This document shows positions 33,009 through 44,475 of a stretch of DNA of 64,000 nt, piece after piece. Within the stretch, counting starts at the first letter, position 1. The number at the start of each line of letters is the position of its first letter. Position numbers and translations under genes: made by a program. This DNA is from Furcasterigmium furcatum (lineage: Eukaryota; Ascomycota; Sordariomycetes; Glomerellales; Plectosphaerellaceae), in NCBI GenBank assembly GCA_001599815.1, contig BCIA01000004.1:2797051-2861050 (forward strand), in the 5' to 3' direction. The notes beneath the pieces were generated by a model. The model was given only the letters and a program-made list of their open reading frames with translations, ran no database searches and was not told where the DNA came from.

Positions 33009-34618
33009 ATGTCAGCCCTCAGTCGGCTCAACTTCATCGTCGAAACTTCATCCGTCTCCGCCACCCACGGAGCCGAGCATCGAACCCCGCGCCGCACGCC
33101 GCACGCCAGAATGGATCGATCGCATTCGTCGGAGAGACACGCAGTAGTTGCCTCGAGGCAAAAGAGCTGTAATCTATGCGTTCAGACGAAGAGCCGGTGC
33201 AACAGGCAGACACCGGTTTGCGCCCGGTGCGCCGAGAAGAATGTCCGCTGCACTTGGGGCAAGCAGGCCGTGACAGCAGCAACTCGCCAGCTGGCTGCTT
33301 CTCGGCCGGAAACGGACTTGGTCTTCACATCTGGCTCTCCGCCCGTTGATGCGGGCTACCTCAGGAATACGGACGGCGGAATCATGCCGCAGTCTCTTCT
33401 GCTGGAAGACTTCATCGGCCATGATGACGTGCCTCTGTCCAGCTTCATGGATTTCACTGGCTCCGGCAGTCGCTCGATACCATCTCCGAGCCAGTGGCGA
33501 TTCCAGACAGAAGAGGACGTCGTATCCCACGAGTTCCCTACTCCTCCGGAAGAGGGGCAGGTCGATCCCCTGGAATACCGGAAAATGGCATCGTTCTGTG
33601 TGAGTACTGCCACCGCCCCCAACATATCTCTGCTTGGGCAATGCTCAAGATAAGGTGTTACTAGGATCACCTTGAGCCGTGGCACCTCCATGACCCTGAC
33701 TCCTCCCTTAACCGTGTTTTGAGCCGTGTCAAGGCCTTCATCGCGGATATGGCCGCACGCAATGCCACGCCTTTCCTACACCGCCTCCTCTACCAGCATG
33801 CAACCCCCGACTGCATCGTGTCCTGCTTTTCCACTTGCGTGCTCTACTCAAATCGCACCCCGGCCAACGCTGCCCAGGTCATGCGAGCTCTCCACTCCAG
33901 CGTGACTGGACTCATCAACACAGAAGCCGACCGGCTCATGGTAACGCCCCTGGAGAAGCTGGCGCGGACACAGGCGCTCTTCTTGTACCAGATAATCCGC
34001 CTCTTCGATGGGGATATCGCCCTGCGCGCCCAGGGAGAGAAGGACATGCCGTTGCTCAGAACTTGGCTGATTGACCTGTGCAACATCCGCGACAACCTGG
34101 ATGCACTGGTGCGGCTCGGAGACGGCATGTGCGATCACCCCCCGAAGCAGTGGAAGGTACGGGCCTCTTCTTTCTTGCAGAAAATCTCTCTTCTGAACGT
34201 CGAATACTAACTATTTGGCCGTCAGACATGGATCTTCGACGAATCCTTGCGCAGAACTGTCGTGATGGCATATTCAGTCGTCTTTCTGTATGAGTTAATT
34301 AAAGACCCGGGGTACAGAGGTAAAGAGGAAGCCTGGAAGAGCCTGAAGTCTAAGTACGTGTTGGCTGATTTGATCCCTCTAGAAGAGTCAGGCCCCTGGG
34401 GTCGCCCGAATCGCTGGTCCCTGGCACGCCCCCTCTGGGAGTCTGGATCGGACTTTGACTTCTTTCGCCTCTGGAAGGATAAGCCGCACTTTATCATCAC
34501 TAATCACTCACTGGAGCACTTTGTTGCGCATGGGAAGGGCGAGGATGTGGATGAGTTTGCAGAGATCATCCTCGGAGTGTCAGTGGAGAGGAACCCCTTC
34601 GATGTTGAATTATGCTGA
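33009..34618 (+). CDS. Zn2Cys6 transcription factor, 491 aa (or 457 aa from the second ATG)
   Basis: Three exons: 33009-33599, 33665-34156 and 34226-34618; the second intron has a perfect TACTAAC branch site. Zinc cluster C-x2-C-x6-C-x6-C-x2-C-x6-C (CNLCVQTKSRC, then CARCAEKNVRC) at residues about 56-83. The second ATG (33111) would put it nearer the N terminus, as is common. The C-terminal region (FIADMAARNATPFLHRLLYQ, YSVVFLYELIKDPGYRG) resembles small cluster-type regulators. It is followed 0.3 kb downstream, on the same strand, by an FAD monooxygenase, so it is a candidate local regulator. Confidence 0.85.
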
Positions 34619-34915
34619 CGGGTGCAAAGGTACACGGGAATGGACACGACGAACCTTTTCAACCATAGCCAGGCCACCCGGACATAGGTATGGAGCGGAA
34701 GCTTCGGTGTGTGCGTGATGGGGCGTCAGACAAGATCCGCGACGGACTCCGGGCCAGGGTCCAAAATCCGGTCTCACCAAGCGGCGCTCCGGAACAATCA
34801 AATCAGTACAAAACCAAGGGATTCCAGGCTCTCTTAGATCATCAATGGGCGGCCCCAGGCACTCGTTCTTTTGTTGCGAACTCCACGAGCAGTTATTTCT
34901 CACCCGAAGGCACGC

Positions 34916-36312
34916 ATGTCCGACAACAAATTCAAGGTCATCGTCGTCGGCGGCGGACCTGCTGGCCTGACGGCAGCGCACGCCTTGTCTCAAGCTGGCA
35001 TCGACTACATCGTCCTCGAACACCGCTCCTCCGTCAAGGTAGACGTCGGGGCAAGTCTGGTGCTATGGCCGCAAGGACTTCGGATCCTGGCTCAACTGGG
35101 TCTTCTCGGATCTCTGCAGGCCATTGGCACCGGACTTGGGCTCAGCACCACAATTACCCTGGATGGACACAAATATAAAGAGACCTGGGCCACCCTGGAG
35201 ATCGAAAAGAAGTTGGTGGTTCCGCACATGGAGTCAAACTCGATTTTCCTCAGCTAACAACACCTCCCCTCAGCCATGGCATGCGCCCTATGATTTTCCA
35301 ACGAGCCCAAATCATAGACGTCCTCTACGATTCCCTCAGCGACAGAGACAAATCCTGCGTCTTTATGGGGAAGAAGGTGACCGACATCGTCACCAATGAG
35401 CATGGCGTCGAAGTCTCCTGCGAGGACGGAAGCATCCACCGCGGCTCCATCGTTATCGGCGCCGACGGCGCTCACAGCAAGGTTCGCGAGATGATACGCA
35501 AGCTTTCAATCAAATCTTCATCCCCGGACATCAACGATGAGCATCCCTATCTGTCCGAGTACAGGGCACTATGGGGCAACTTTCCCAGGCAGCCGGGGTC
35601 CCAGACGGGTGAGACTGTCGAGATCCACGGCAAGGATGTCTCCCTTCAATACCTCATCGGCCACGACAGGGCGTGGATTTTCATTTACGAGCGCCTCGAG
35701 ACACCAACAAGGGATCGGGTGTCGTATTCCCAGCAAGACGTGGAGGCACTGGCCGCGCGCCATGGCCATCTTCCCATCAGCGAGCACCTCAAGGTCAACG
35801 ACGTCTTTCCCGAACGATACAAGGCCGGCATGACGAACCTAGAAGAGGGCATCGTCAAGCACTGGAGCTGGGATCGCATCGTCCTGGTAGGCGACGCTTG
35901 CCACAAGTTCACGCCGAATCAGGGCCTTGGATTCAACAACGCCATCCAGGACGTCGCGGCACTCGTCAATGAGCTTCATAGCATCGTGCCAGGACGGATC
36001 CCAAGCACCGATGACCTGACTGGCGCGTTTCGACGCTATCAAACCAGCAGAATGGACGTTTTGCAGAAAGACTTCGACGGCTCGGCGGGGTTCACGCGGA
36101 TGGCAGCATGGCGCACCTCGGCGCTGCGCATCCTTGATCGTTACATCTTGCCTTCGATCCCCAACGCGGAGGACCTCATGATCAACTACGTGCTCTGCAA
36201 GGTAGTCAGCAAGGCTCCGGCTTTGAATTTCGTGGAGAGCGGCGAACCTTTCCGAGGACGAGTCCCTTGGCAGTACCCAGCCAAGCCCCCAAGCACGAAA
36301 CCGGTGGTGTAG
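34916..36312 (+). CDS. FAD-dependent monooxygenase, 444 aa
   Basis: Two exons, 34916-35211 and 35274-36312; intron of 62 nt (GTTGGT donor, CTCAG acceptor). Start is ATG 34916 (MSDNKFKVIVVGGGPAGLTA). Marks of the aromatic/PaxM-type FAD hydroxylase fold: VIVVGGGPAGLTAAHALSQA (dinucleotide loop), ASLVLWPQGLRILAQLGLL, GSIVIGADGAHSKVREMI (the DG motif) and VLVGDACHKFTPNQGLGFNN (GD motif). A hydrophobic C-terminal helix may associate with membranes. Such enzymes use NADPH and O2 to hydroxylate or epoxidise aromatic or polyprenylated substrates. Its position beside two regulators, an aldolase and a hydrolase suggests a small pathway. Confidence 0.9.
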
Positions 36313-36716
36313 GTACCTAGTAATAGATGGCATATAGCGAAGCACTTTCTCCTTCTTTCAAATAGATCACCTGAACGCTTGAGAGCCTGGCATTCTACGA
36401 GCGGCGAAACGATCAGCTGGTCGACTCACTTCGGACACTTCACAGCTCGACAGACCTCGAGCGTCGCACCGGTGCAGCCGTTCAACCCTCAGTATCACGA
36501 TATCAAGCTTACCCACCGACTTTGGCAAAGGGGACAACCTGCGAGACCTGGCATTGCGCAATAGAGTATACCGCAATGCTGTCTACGAGCTGGGCGCTAA
36601 CAAGGACAAGTTCTAATGTATGTATTTCATGGCGAACAGTTTATCCCTTCATTGGCTCTATCTACTAGGTCTTGATCCTCTAATTAGCCAGCTGTCTAAG
36701 AAATACTACTACCTCC
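36313..36716. other. convergent intergenic region
   Basis: 3' sequence of the monooxygenase and the hydrolase. No feature supported. Confidence 0.45.
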
Positions 36717-37718
36717 CTACTGACTATCATCTGCCTCCAAGGTTGACCAGAAGTCGGCGATGTGGCCAGCAACCTCCGGGACATTCTCCCTAACCACGCC
36801 GTGCCCGGCTTCCGGTACGGTAAACACTCTCTCGAACCCTATGTCTCTGAGCTGCTTCTCATTGCATACAAAGTCCTTCTCGCCCACAACACCCAGCGAA
36901 GGGACCCCAGTGCCCAAAGCCCTGGCGAACATGGCCTCGTTGTCCACCACACCGCCATCCCTAACGATCGCCACCACCGACGCAGTGTGACCCGGGTGCT
37001 CCCTCATCTGCCACGCTTTGATGGCCTGCGCGACGACCTCGCCCCTCTTGACTCGCTCTTCCCAGTCGGATGGCACCACCAGCTCGCCGCCCTCGAGCCA
37101 CTGCACAACCCATCTCCGCGCCGCAGCCTCGTCACCTCCACGCATGTATCCCCGCTCCTCGTCCGTGAAGACCGAAGATTGGATTAACCCCGCCGGCGCA
37201 ACGATGGTGTAGCTCTTCACGCGCAACAGTCGAGAGGCGGCGAAACCGATGGTCAGGGCGCCGCCGAAGGAGAACCCGACGAGATGAACGGTGGGCCAGC
37301 CGAGATGATCGAGCAGTGCGTCAAGAAGCGCGTGGAACAGGCCTGCTGTGTGCGGCACGATGGGCGTGTCGCTCAGCCCGTGGCCCCAGAGATCGAGCAG
37401 CACGAGGTGCGCATTGGGGAATGAAGGCTGGAGGGCGCGGGCGAGGGGGAGCATGCCCAGGGCTGGTGTCTGCACGCCATGGATGAAGAGGACCCGGTCG
37501 GGGCCCTTTGCAGGTCCTTCAGTTGCGGAAGCTGAGGGGAGGATCTCGTAGTAAGCGGCCCGGCCCGTGGCGGTCGTGAGGTATTTCGCCGGCGGGAGCA
37601 GGGCGCCGAATGTCTTTATAAAGTGCGCCTCGGTCGGGCCGGGGATCGGGCTCTGAGGCGAGCTCAGCTTCGCTCCCGGGCGGGGCAGAACGAGCTCATC
37701 AGTGTTAGGAGCAGCCAT
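36717..37718 (-). CDS. alpha/beta hydrolase, 333 aa
   Basis: Single exon. An in-frame ATG also exists at 37757, but a consensus TATAAATA at 37786-37793 lies only about 29 nt above it, so transcription probably starts near it and ATG 37718 (MAAPNTDELVLPRPG) is used. Fold marks: VLFIHGVQTPALGMLPLARA (oxyanion region), LVLLDLWGHGLSDTP, the nucleophile elbow VGFSFGGALTIGF (Ser), the acid region LGVVGEKDF (Asp) and the His in PEAGHGVV. The family resembles MhpC-type C-C or ester hydrolases. No signal peptide, so it is intracellular. It lies between the FAD monooxygenase and a Zn2Cys6 gene in the 33-44 kb block. Confidence 0.88.
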   Translation of the reverse strand: MAAPNTDELVLPRPGAKLSSPQSPIPGPTEAHFIKTFGALLPPAKYLTTATGRAAYYEILPSASATEGPAKGPDRVLFIHGVQTPALGMLPLARALQPSFPNAHLVLLDLWGHGLSDTPIVPHTAGLFHALLDALLDHLGWPTVHLVGFSFGGALTIGFAASRLLRVKSYTIVAPAGLIQSSVFTDEERGYMRGGDEAAARRWVVQWLEGGELVVPSDWEERVKRGEVVAQAIKAWQMREHPGHTASVVAIVRDGGVVDNEAMFARALGTGVPSLGVVGEKDFVCNEKQLRDIGFERVFTVPEAGHGVVRENVPEVAGHIADFWSTLEADDSQ

Positions 37719-37785
37719 TGTTGTGGACAGCGATGTGTGGTTATCAAGAGGAAGCATGGCGGGTTGCTCACGTACCCACGATGCC

Positions 37786-37793
37786 TATTTATA
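37786..37793 (-). promoter_or_regulatory. TATA box of the alpha/beta hydrolase gene
   Basis: The minus strand reads TATAAATA exactly, 68 nt above the ATG at 37718. Confidence 0.55.
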
Positions 37794-37970
37794 AGCTCAC
37801 GTGGATGATCTGACAGGAGCTTCCACTTGAAGACGATACAGGTCTAGCCCTGCAGAAAAGGGGGCCCGGGTGAGCGGGCGGGAATAGCACGGTTCAGTGG
37901 CGTATTTGCTCCGCCGATAAAGGTGGCCGCGGCTGACCTCAACCCGGAAGCAGGCATCTCGTGCGATGCT

Positions 37971-40550
37971 TCACTCCGTTGGTGATGCCTGTCCATGTTC
38001 CCCGTTTAGTGACATGCCCTGCCAGCCCGCGAAGTTCTGCTCCCAAAGCCAATCACCCCCCAACGGCTCAATACCCAGTTCTTCTATCGGATAACGACCC
38101 ATGAGCTCAGCGACTGAAAGCATGTCGGCAGCTGATAGCCCTTCAACGGCGCCAGCTCCATACTCGTCTGGATACTGCGCCACTTCCTCCCCTGAGGCGT
38201 GTGCTTGATCTGGGCTTGCGACCTGCCTCAGCATGTCATGAAGCCTCTCAACTTCCTCGTAGCGGAACCGAGCAGACACATGTCCGCTTTCTACGAGCCC
38301 GTCAATAACGGCCAAAGCGGTCTCCCTCCACCCTGGGTCGACGGCTTCCGGGAGCGGGTGCAGGGCGCCTGTGAGCATCAGGATGAAGGCTGCCGAGAAG
38401 GCGCAGTCCAGATCGAAGGGAAGAAAGACCTCTGGTCGGGATGTTGTCAGCAGCTAGAATTCCCAATCACCGTGGCGAAAAATGGTCCAGCAGTGCTCAC
38501 CTAGAAGATCTCGGGTCTGCAACGCTTTCAGAATGCGAAGAGACTGGTTTGCTGAGTTGCATGATGTCCGCAGCAACGCCTTGAGCGGCTCCGCCAGCTC
38601 GCGCTCAGCTCCATCCCGTGCTCCTTGGCGTCCCAGCTTCTCGCGTAGCAAGCAAACAAGGAGAGGTCTTGTCGCGAGGATGATGCACTGGTCTTCGTGT
38701 GAGCAGCTGTTTCAGAAGCCCCGACGTATTGAACTGACCTGATGATAGCACAGGTTCAGTGTGCCAGAGGTTCTATTGATAGAGCCTGAACCATCGAAGT
38801 TAAGGTCTAAGGACGCTGTGAGAGTCTCTGCAACTTGAGCAAGCTCTCTGAGGGTGGCTTGCATGATCCTAAGAAAGGATAACGGAAGCTTGCCGTCAAC
38901 AGCGTACACGGCTGGTGGAAAATTAGCACACTGAAGCCGAACTGAGGAGAGAAAGCCTTTGCATACTGTCGATGATCTTGCCAATCAGCCTCGACAAGAC
39001 AACGTGAACGTCCATGGCTGCCACCTTGTAGGACGGGTAATACGAGCTGCTGGGGAGGGAGACAGTCACAGCATCGTCGTTGATCTGGCTCGGTGCTCCC
39101 ATCATGTAGGAGAACTTTCTGTCAAGAATATAGAGGGTCCACCATGCACTCCTCTGTCTGTCGTTGCTGGCCTGACTCTGGGTATCGTCGATGAGGTCGT
39201 GGTGAAGGCCTTGGCTGAGGGCTATTCGGAGGCCAATGCCCAGCTGTGTGGAGCAGTGGATGTTAGCTTCGAGTCCAGCGAACCATCCATGAATTGGGCA
39301 GGGCCATACATATACAAAGGCTGTGTTTCGATGATCGACGGACTGTAGGTACAGCGCAATCGCACAGCACACCTCAACAGCCAAGACCGGGTCATCATGG
39401 AGGCCGGCAACATCGGGAAGGAATTCCATGCCTCGTAGGAAGTAATCCTTGCCAAACGGGCAAGACCTTGAGAACCCACGATGCAACAGCGCCTTTCCAA
39501 GGGCCATGATGATGAAGTATTGGGTGAGCCACAGCCGTTTGCTCGGCGTCATCTCCTGCACGCCGTCGTTGTGCAGCGAAAAGAGGTTGGACATGAAGGT
39601 GGTCTCGTCTAGAAGGTGGTAGCTCTGTCCGATGTGGAACTTGACCGTGTTTGTCAGATATATCGCATAGTCCAAAGGGGGTAGGGTGCCCAGATCGATG
39701 CACATTTCCGACAACTTCGCCTGGGGTAGCTCTAGTGGAAAGGCTGAGCCATCAACATGCCGGGGCATCTCGGGAGACTCGGGATGCTGGAGGTGCTCCT
39801 TTAGGAGCCCAATAACATGGCGACTATACGCCCAAGTCGACGATGGCCCCAGGAAGCCTGATGAGTCAGTTCAGGTCAGCGCGAAGACGAGAGGGTAGAG
39901 CACGAACGCCTTCGACCCTTGAAATCCGTGAGGAACTTGGAGGGTGAGACCACAAGCGGGTTCGTAATTCTGTCGTCGCCATGCACTTCTAGGTGACCTT
40001 GCTGAGGTGATTCCAGAGCAGCATGCCGACTTTGATCAGAGGGCCGGGTCGCCGAAGGCGGTGTTCCGATAGCTGTCTTGACGTTAGCTGGTATAGTTGG
40101 TGACACGCCCAGGGTCTTGGTATAGCACCGAACACCACATAACTCGGGTTGTGACTTGCCATGTCGTTTCTCCGGGTGTGACGTATCTTCATTTGCCCCA
40201 TACCCAGCCTTTCTCTTCAAATCATTGAGAAGCCTGCGCTTGGTCAGCCGGATGTAGCGCAGGAAGTAGGTAGATGACAGTACGCACCGTTCAGACACTA
40301 GCACTTTCTTCTCATCCTGCTCAAATACACAGATCTCTGAGCGTCTAGTGCAGTTGACGCAAGGACATGTGCCCGAGCATCTGACTTTCCGGTCTCGGCA
40401 TTGCAAACATCTGGAGGGAGGGCATTGATCAGCGCGGGGTGAACCGCACGACATGTGTCGCGAGGACGCGCGAACTCACGCTGGGTTCTTCCGCTTCGCC
40501 CTCGAAGACGACGAATTGGCATCGGGTCTCTCTCGTAATTGATCTTCCAT
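37971..40550 (-). CDS. Zn2Cys6 transcription factor with fungal-specific domain, about 721 aa
   Basis: Eight exons (minus): 40550-40480, 40410-40288, 40233-39908, 39857-39310, 39243-38967, 38911-38739, 38687-38501 and 38431-37971. Introns are 50-74 nt and the joined frame closes. The 66-nt intron 39309-39244 is a multiple of three and hides in an open frame. The donor at 39907 (GTTCGT) is the least certain; GTCGAA nine nt upstream is the alternative. Exon 1 gives MEDQLRERPDANSSSSRAKR; the zinc cluster spans exons 1-2 (CLQCRDRKVRC, then CVNCTRRSEIC, with one extra Cys). The regulatory domain shows FLGPSSTWAYSRHVIGLLKE, LGIGLRIALSQGLHHD and RSAWWTLYILDRKFSYMMGA. Likely regulator of the surrounding metabolic block. 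Confidence 0.85.
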
Positions 40551-40948
40551 CGTCGAATAGGAACGCGTCGACTTGAAGCGCCAGACGCCAATACAAGTCA
40601 ATCGATACGTTGAGTGGCAGTGAGTGAGGGGATGAAAGATGTTGGGTGGAGATGCCCCAGCATCAGTGGAATTCGGGGATTAATATGGGCACTGATAGAG
40701 GTGCCACAGCACGGCCATCGCACCATACTCGATTCAGGACAGCTGCTAGTAGCAAGACGGGCCTGGAACTAGCACCACAGCTCCGGTATGCTGGCGCCCT
40801 CTTGTTTCTGAAACAGTCAGTCTAGTACATCTGGTCGGACTGCTCAGGGACGTACTGTAATATATCGTAAAGGCAGCTCTGTGGACACGGAGATAGTATG
40901 GTTTCGTTGCAAATCTACTTCTATCTAGGTTCTTCGGTACACGCCCTT
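40551..40948. other. intergenic region upstream of the Zn2Cys6 gene
   Basis: About 400 nt between the aldolase 3' end and the regulator start. No further feature seen. Confidence 0.4.
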
Positions 40949-41866
40949 CTACACCGATGTACTGCTGGGAGCGACATGAGGGACTGCGGCGGCGCATTTC
41001 TTTCCAGCGCCATAAATTATCCCCGAGTCCTGTTGGCACAGCATGTAACGCACTCCGAGGGTGTTGATCGCCCACTCGTGGATGTCTTGCTGGTCATAGA
41101 TCCCCGCCAGCCCCATGATCTTGCCGTTCTTCTTGCAGGCTTTCGACACAGCCTCTAGAGCAGACCGGAAGATGTCTGTCCTGAAACCTCCCGGCACGCC
41201 CAGCTCAATGGCCAGGTCGTTTGAGCCGATCAGGAGGACGTCGACCCCAGCCACCGCAGCGATTTCGTCAGCCCGCTCGACACCGTCCTTGCTCTCGATC
41301 ATGACAATTACAGAGGATGCGTTGGCGTTGCTCTCCTCCACTACGATCACGGCATCCGTTGGCTGGAGGGAGAAAACGGGGAGCTGGCCCGTCATGGACC
41401 GCGAGCCCATGGGAGGGTATTTGGCAATGTCGACGGCCGCCTGGGCTTCATCTGTGGGCTGTCAATAGTAGTCAGGGAAAGAAATGAGATTGACTTACTC
41501 GGGCTCGACACATGTGGGAAAATGACGCCCATGGCACCCGCATCCATGACCTTCTGAACAAAGCCATTGCCGCACTGGTAGGGCACCCTGACGAACGGGG
41601 TGATGCCTATCGACAGTGCTGCGTTGCTGATGTTTCCGGCATCGGCGATGGAGAGAGTCGAGTGCTCCAAGTCGATGAACAAGCTATCGAAGCCCGCATT
41701 CTTCGCCAGTCGTGCGATCAAGGGGTCTGCCACAAGCCGAACACCGAAGGCCTTGGTGCCTCCAGTTAACACGAAGCCGAAGATGAACAGGTATGCTTGC
41801 TTCGCTTACCTTGCACACTTGGCTAGCGTTTGCCCTGAGTATGAGGCTATTCGCACAAGAAGCCAT
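40949..41866 (-). CDS. HpcH/HpaI-type aldolase, 270 aa
   Basis: Three exons: 41866-41810, 41751-41499 and 41451-40949; introns of 58 and 47 nt. The short first exon encodes MASCANSLILRANASQVCK and joins directly to AFGVRLVADPLIARLAKNAG; without it the frame would start at a GTG. Family marks: FDSLFIDLEHSTLSIADAG, PFVRVPYQCGNGFVQKVMD, AGAMGVIFPHV, then SVIVMIESKDGVERADEI (metal-binding Glu) and GVDVLLIGSNDLAIELGVPG (metal-binding Asp). These class II aldolases cleave 4-hydroxy-2-oxo acids to pyruvate plus an aldehyde. No targeting signal. It is divergent from the aminotransferase at 42359 (493 nt apart), so the two may be co-regulated. Confidence 0.9.
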
Positions 41867-42358
41867 CGTAGTAAGCCAATGTTGCCTGGGTCGAACTGGG
41901 AAAGGTTTCCGACGGGTACTCTTCAGGGCCCCTTGCTCAACCAGCTACTGACTGGTATTAACAGAATAATCTCCCCGCACCCTTTTGCTATGGCCTCGGA
42001 TATACGGCAGGCCACCGAGCATCACTTGAGTTCCTGGGGAGGGATGCCGAGCTTATCGACATTGTGGTGTTGACCCCCACAACCACTTCGGGCCTGGCCA
42101 CCGAGGGCAGCTCGGTGATCGTCGCCGAGCTCCACCACCAGCGCCGCCAGAATGACGGAGAAGACCATTCACCAGCTCTCGGCCACGCACAGAGCGAAAG
42201 ACGGCGTCCTGGCCCGGCAAAGGTCCCGGGATGACCAATCCGGGGGCCTTCGGGCTTCCGGTGCGAGACCGAACAGTGCCGGGGTACTTGAATGCCCAGG
42301 AGTGATTCCTGCGAGGACGCCTGGCCGCTTGCCTTTCCATTGCCTCACTTTTCCCAGC
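41867..42358. other. divergent promoter of aldolase and aminotransferase
   Basis: 492 nt between two divergent starts. An imperfect inverted repeat (GTGGTGTTG near 42063, CACAACCAC near 42078) is present. No gene supported. Confidence 0.4.
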
Positions 42359-43972
42359 ATGGTTTTCGAATCGATACAGCCAGGGGTCGCTGACCCGATG
42401 TACGACCTCAAGAAGAACGCGGATAGTGATACCTCGCCATCAAAAGTTGACCTCGGAGTCGGCATCTACCGCAATGAACTCGGCCAGTACCAAGAACTCG
42501 ACTGTGTTACACAGGTCAGTCCGCTGAGATCAGACACTTGGCTACGCACACGCCCAGGATTTCGAGAGCTAAGATGTATTCGCCCGTTCTAGGCAAAGCG
42601 GGAAGTGGTGAATCTTGGCCATGATGTAAGTAAGATGTCTCCCCAGGTGGATGGGCGGGTGATAGCATGTTGCTAATAATCGAATTCTAGTATGAACTCA
42701 CCACAGGGAACCAGGAGTTTCTTGCCGCAGCGTCTCGTGTGATGTTTGGCGAAGGCAACATCTCACCCGAAAAGGTAACTTGTTCATTCTGCCCTTCACA
42801 TGCCTCACCCCCGCTGGATTCTGGTGTCTGGACTCTGGACCTTTAGTGCTAACGACCCGTCCAGCTAGCTTCAGTGCAAACCATCTCCGGGACAGGCGCT
42901 GTTCACCTTGCCGCCCTCTTCCTCGCTCGTTTCATGTCACCCCTGACCAAGGTGTACGTCGGTGTTCCGACATGGGGAAACTACAAGCCTGCGTTCGAAC
43001 TGGTCAATCTCAGCCTCACAGAGTATCGCCACTATGAGCCTTCAACCCGCACGTTCGACCACGCCGCCACACTTTCTACCATCAGGGAGGCTCCCCGCGG
43101 CAGTGTCTTCATCCTCCAAGGATGCTGCCACAACCCGACCGGCGCCGACCCAACGCGCGCCCAATGGGACGAGATCGTGGGCGCCCTCCAAGCCGGACGC
43201 CACCTGCCCCTTTTCGATCTCGCCTACCAAGGCCTCGGTCGAGGTCTCGATGAAGATGCCTACCCTGTCCGCCTGTGCGCCAGAAGGGGGCTGGAGACGC
43301 TCGTCTGCCAGTCCTTCTCGAAGAACTTTGCGCTCTACGGGGAGCGCTGCGGCGCCCTGCATGTCGTGTGCAACGACCGCCAGGCGGCAGCAAATGTCCA
43401 CGACCAGCTGCGGTGCCTCATCCGCTGGGAAATCTCATCCGCTCCGGCTTTTGGATCCCGTGTTGTCAAAGCTGTGCTCAATGACGAGATTTTGAGCGCG
43501 GGCTGGTGAGTTGCATACATGTCACCATCTGAGCTGTGAAATCTGACACCACCCAGGAAAGCCGAGCTGTCCACGATGAGGGAGAGGATTGAGGACCTCC
43601 GGCTTCAGCTGTTCCGACAGTTGACAGAGGTTTTGCATGTAAGTTGCCGCAGAATAACGAGAAGATATGAACGATGCTAACGGTATAGACCCCCGGAGAT
43701 TGGTCTCACATCACACAGGAAAAGGGGCTGTTTTCGTAGGCCAGACCTCTTTGCCCACTTCACTTGGGGCTAATTCTCACTTCAATAGGTACTTGAAACT
43801 TACCAAAGCCCAGTGCAGATCGCTGGTGAATCGAGATCACATCTATCTGCCGGAGAACGGGAGGATCAACATCACAGGACTCAACTCGGGCAATGTAGCT
43901 GCGGTAGCCAGTGCGATTGACAGGCTGGTTCTGGCGGAGATGGATGGACATGTTCCTGCAAGACTAGCATAG
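42359..43972 (+). CDS. aspartate-type aminotransferase (PLP class I), 408 aa
   Basis: Seven exons: 42359-42514, 42593-42625, 42691-42774, 42865-43505, 43557-43638, 43689-43735 and 43789-43972; the frame closes in phase. Marks: VDLGVGIYRNELGQY at the N terminus, YELTTGNQEFLAAASRVMFG, LASVQTISGTGAVHLAALFL, CCHNPTGADPTRAQWDEIV (Asn of the PLP site), PLFDLAYQGLGRGLDED (Asp and Tyr) and TLVCQSFSKNFALYGERCGA with the PLP Lys in SFSKN. The C terminus has NGRINITGLNSGNV with the carboxylate-binding Arg. No mitochondrial presequence is obvious, so cytosolic or peroxisomal. It interconverts aspartate/2-oxoglutarate or an aromatic/related amino acid. The second exon is 33 nt and its translation (AKREVVNLGHD) is shorter than usual for the family's corresponding helix. 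Confidence 0.9.
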
Positions 43973-44475
43973 GCACAACCTATACAAAGATCGAGAGTAG
44001 GGATTCGCCCTTCCGGAGTCTGATTGATTCGGACCACGCCCGTGAACGGAGTTTCTTGCTACAAGCCCTAGCCCTTCGTCCTAGGTTGGAGGGGTCTTGC
44101 TAACCTTAGTCGGCGACTTGATTCTGAACGCGATATGGAACGCCACCGAGTCGTCCCGGGCTACATACACGCGACGCGCCTCAGCAAGCCTGGGAGATCA
44201 ACAACAATGTACCTCACACCGAGCAAGCAGCACGCCGAACGCGTTGATCAGGGGTCGAGACGCAATGTATTAAGTATCAACCCTGACCAGTCTATAAGCC
44301 ACACCCCCGAGCCTAGCCCCCGCCTTCCGCCATCCCGACGACAACACAGCAGGCCGACGATCGGGGGGACGTCACCAACACCAGGCCAGGCCCAGCACCA
44401 CCACCACCACCACCACAGTCTCCTCCGCCGGACCGGGGTCCGACATCTCTCCCGATGATTTTGTGCGTGCGTTGC
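43973..44475. other. convergent intergenic region with CAC repeat
   Basis: 3' sequence of two converging genes. A (CAC)n run of about eight units lies at 44397-44420. Confidence 0.5.

Noticed and set aside
41684..41866. 60-aa frame as a separate small gene
   Set aside because: Its first 19 codons are the first exon of the aldolase, joined in phase to AFGVRLV; the rest is intron and shadow.
44397..44420. (CAC)n tract as a coding His repeat
   Set aside because: It lies outside the spliced secreted-protein gene and reads His only in an unsupported plus-strand frame.
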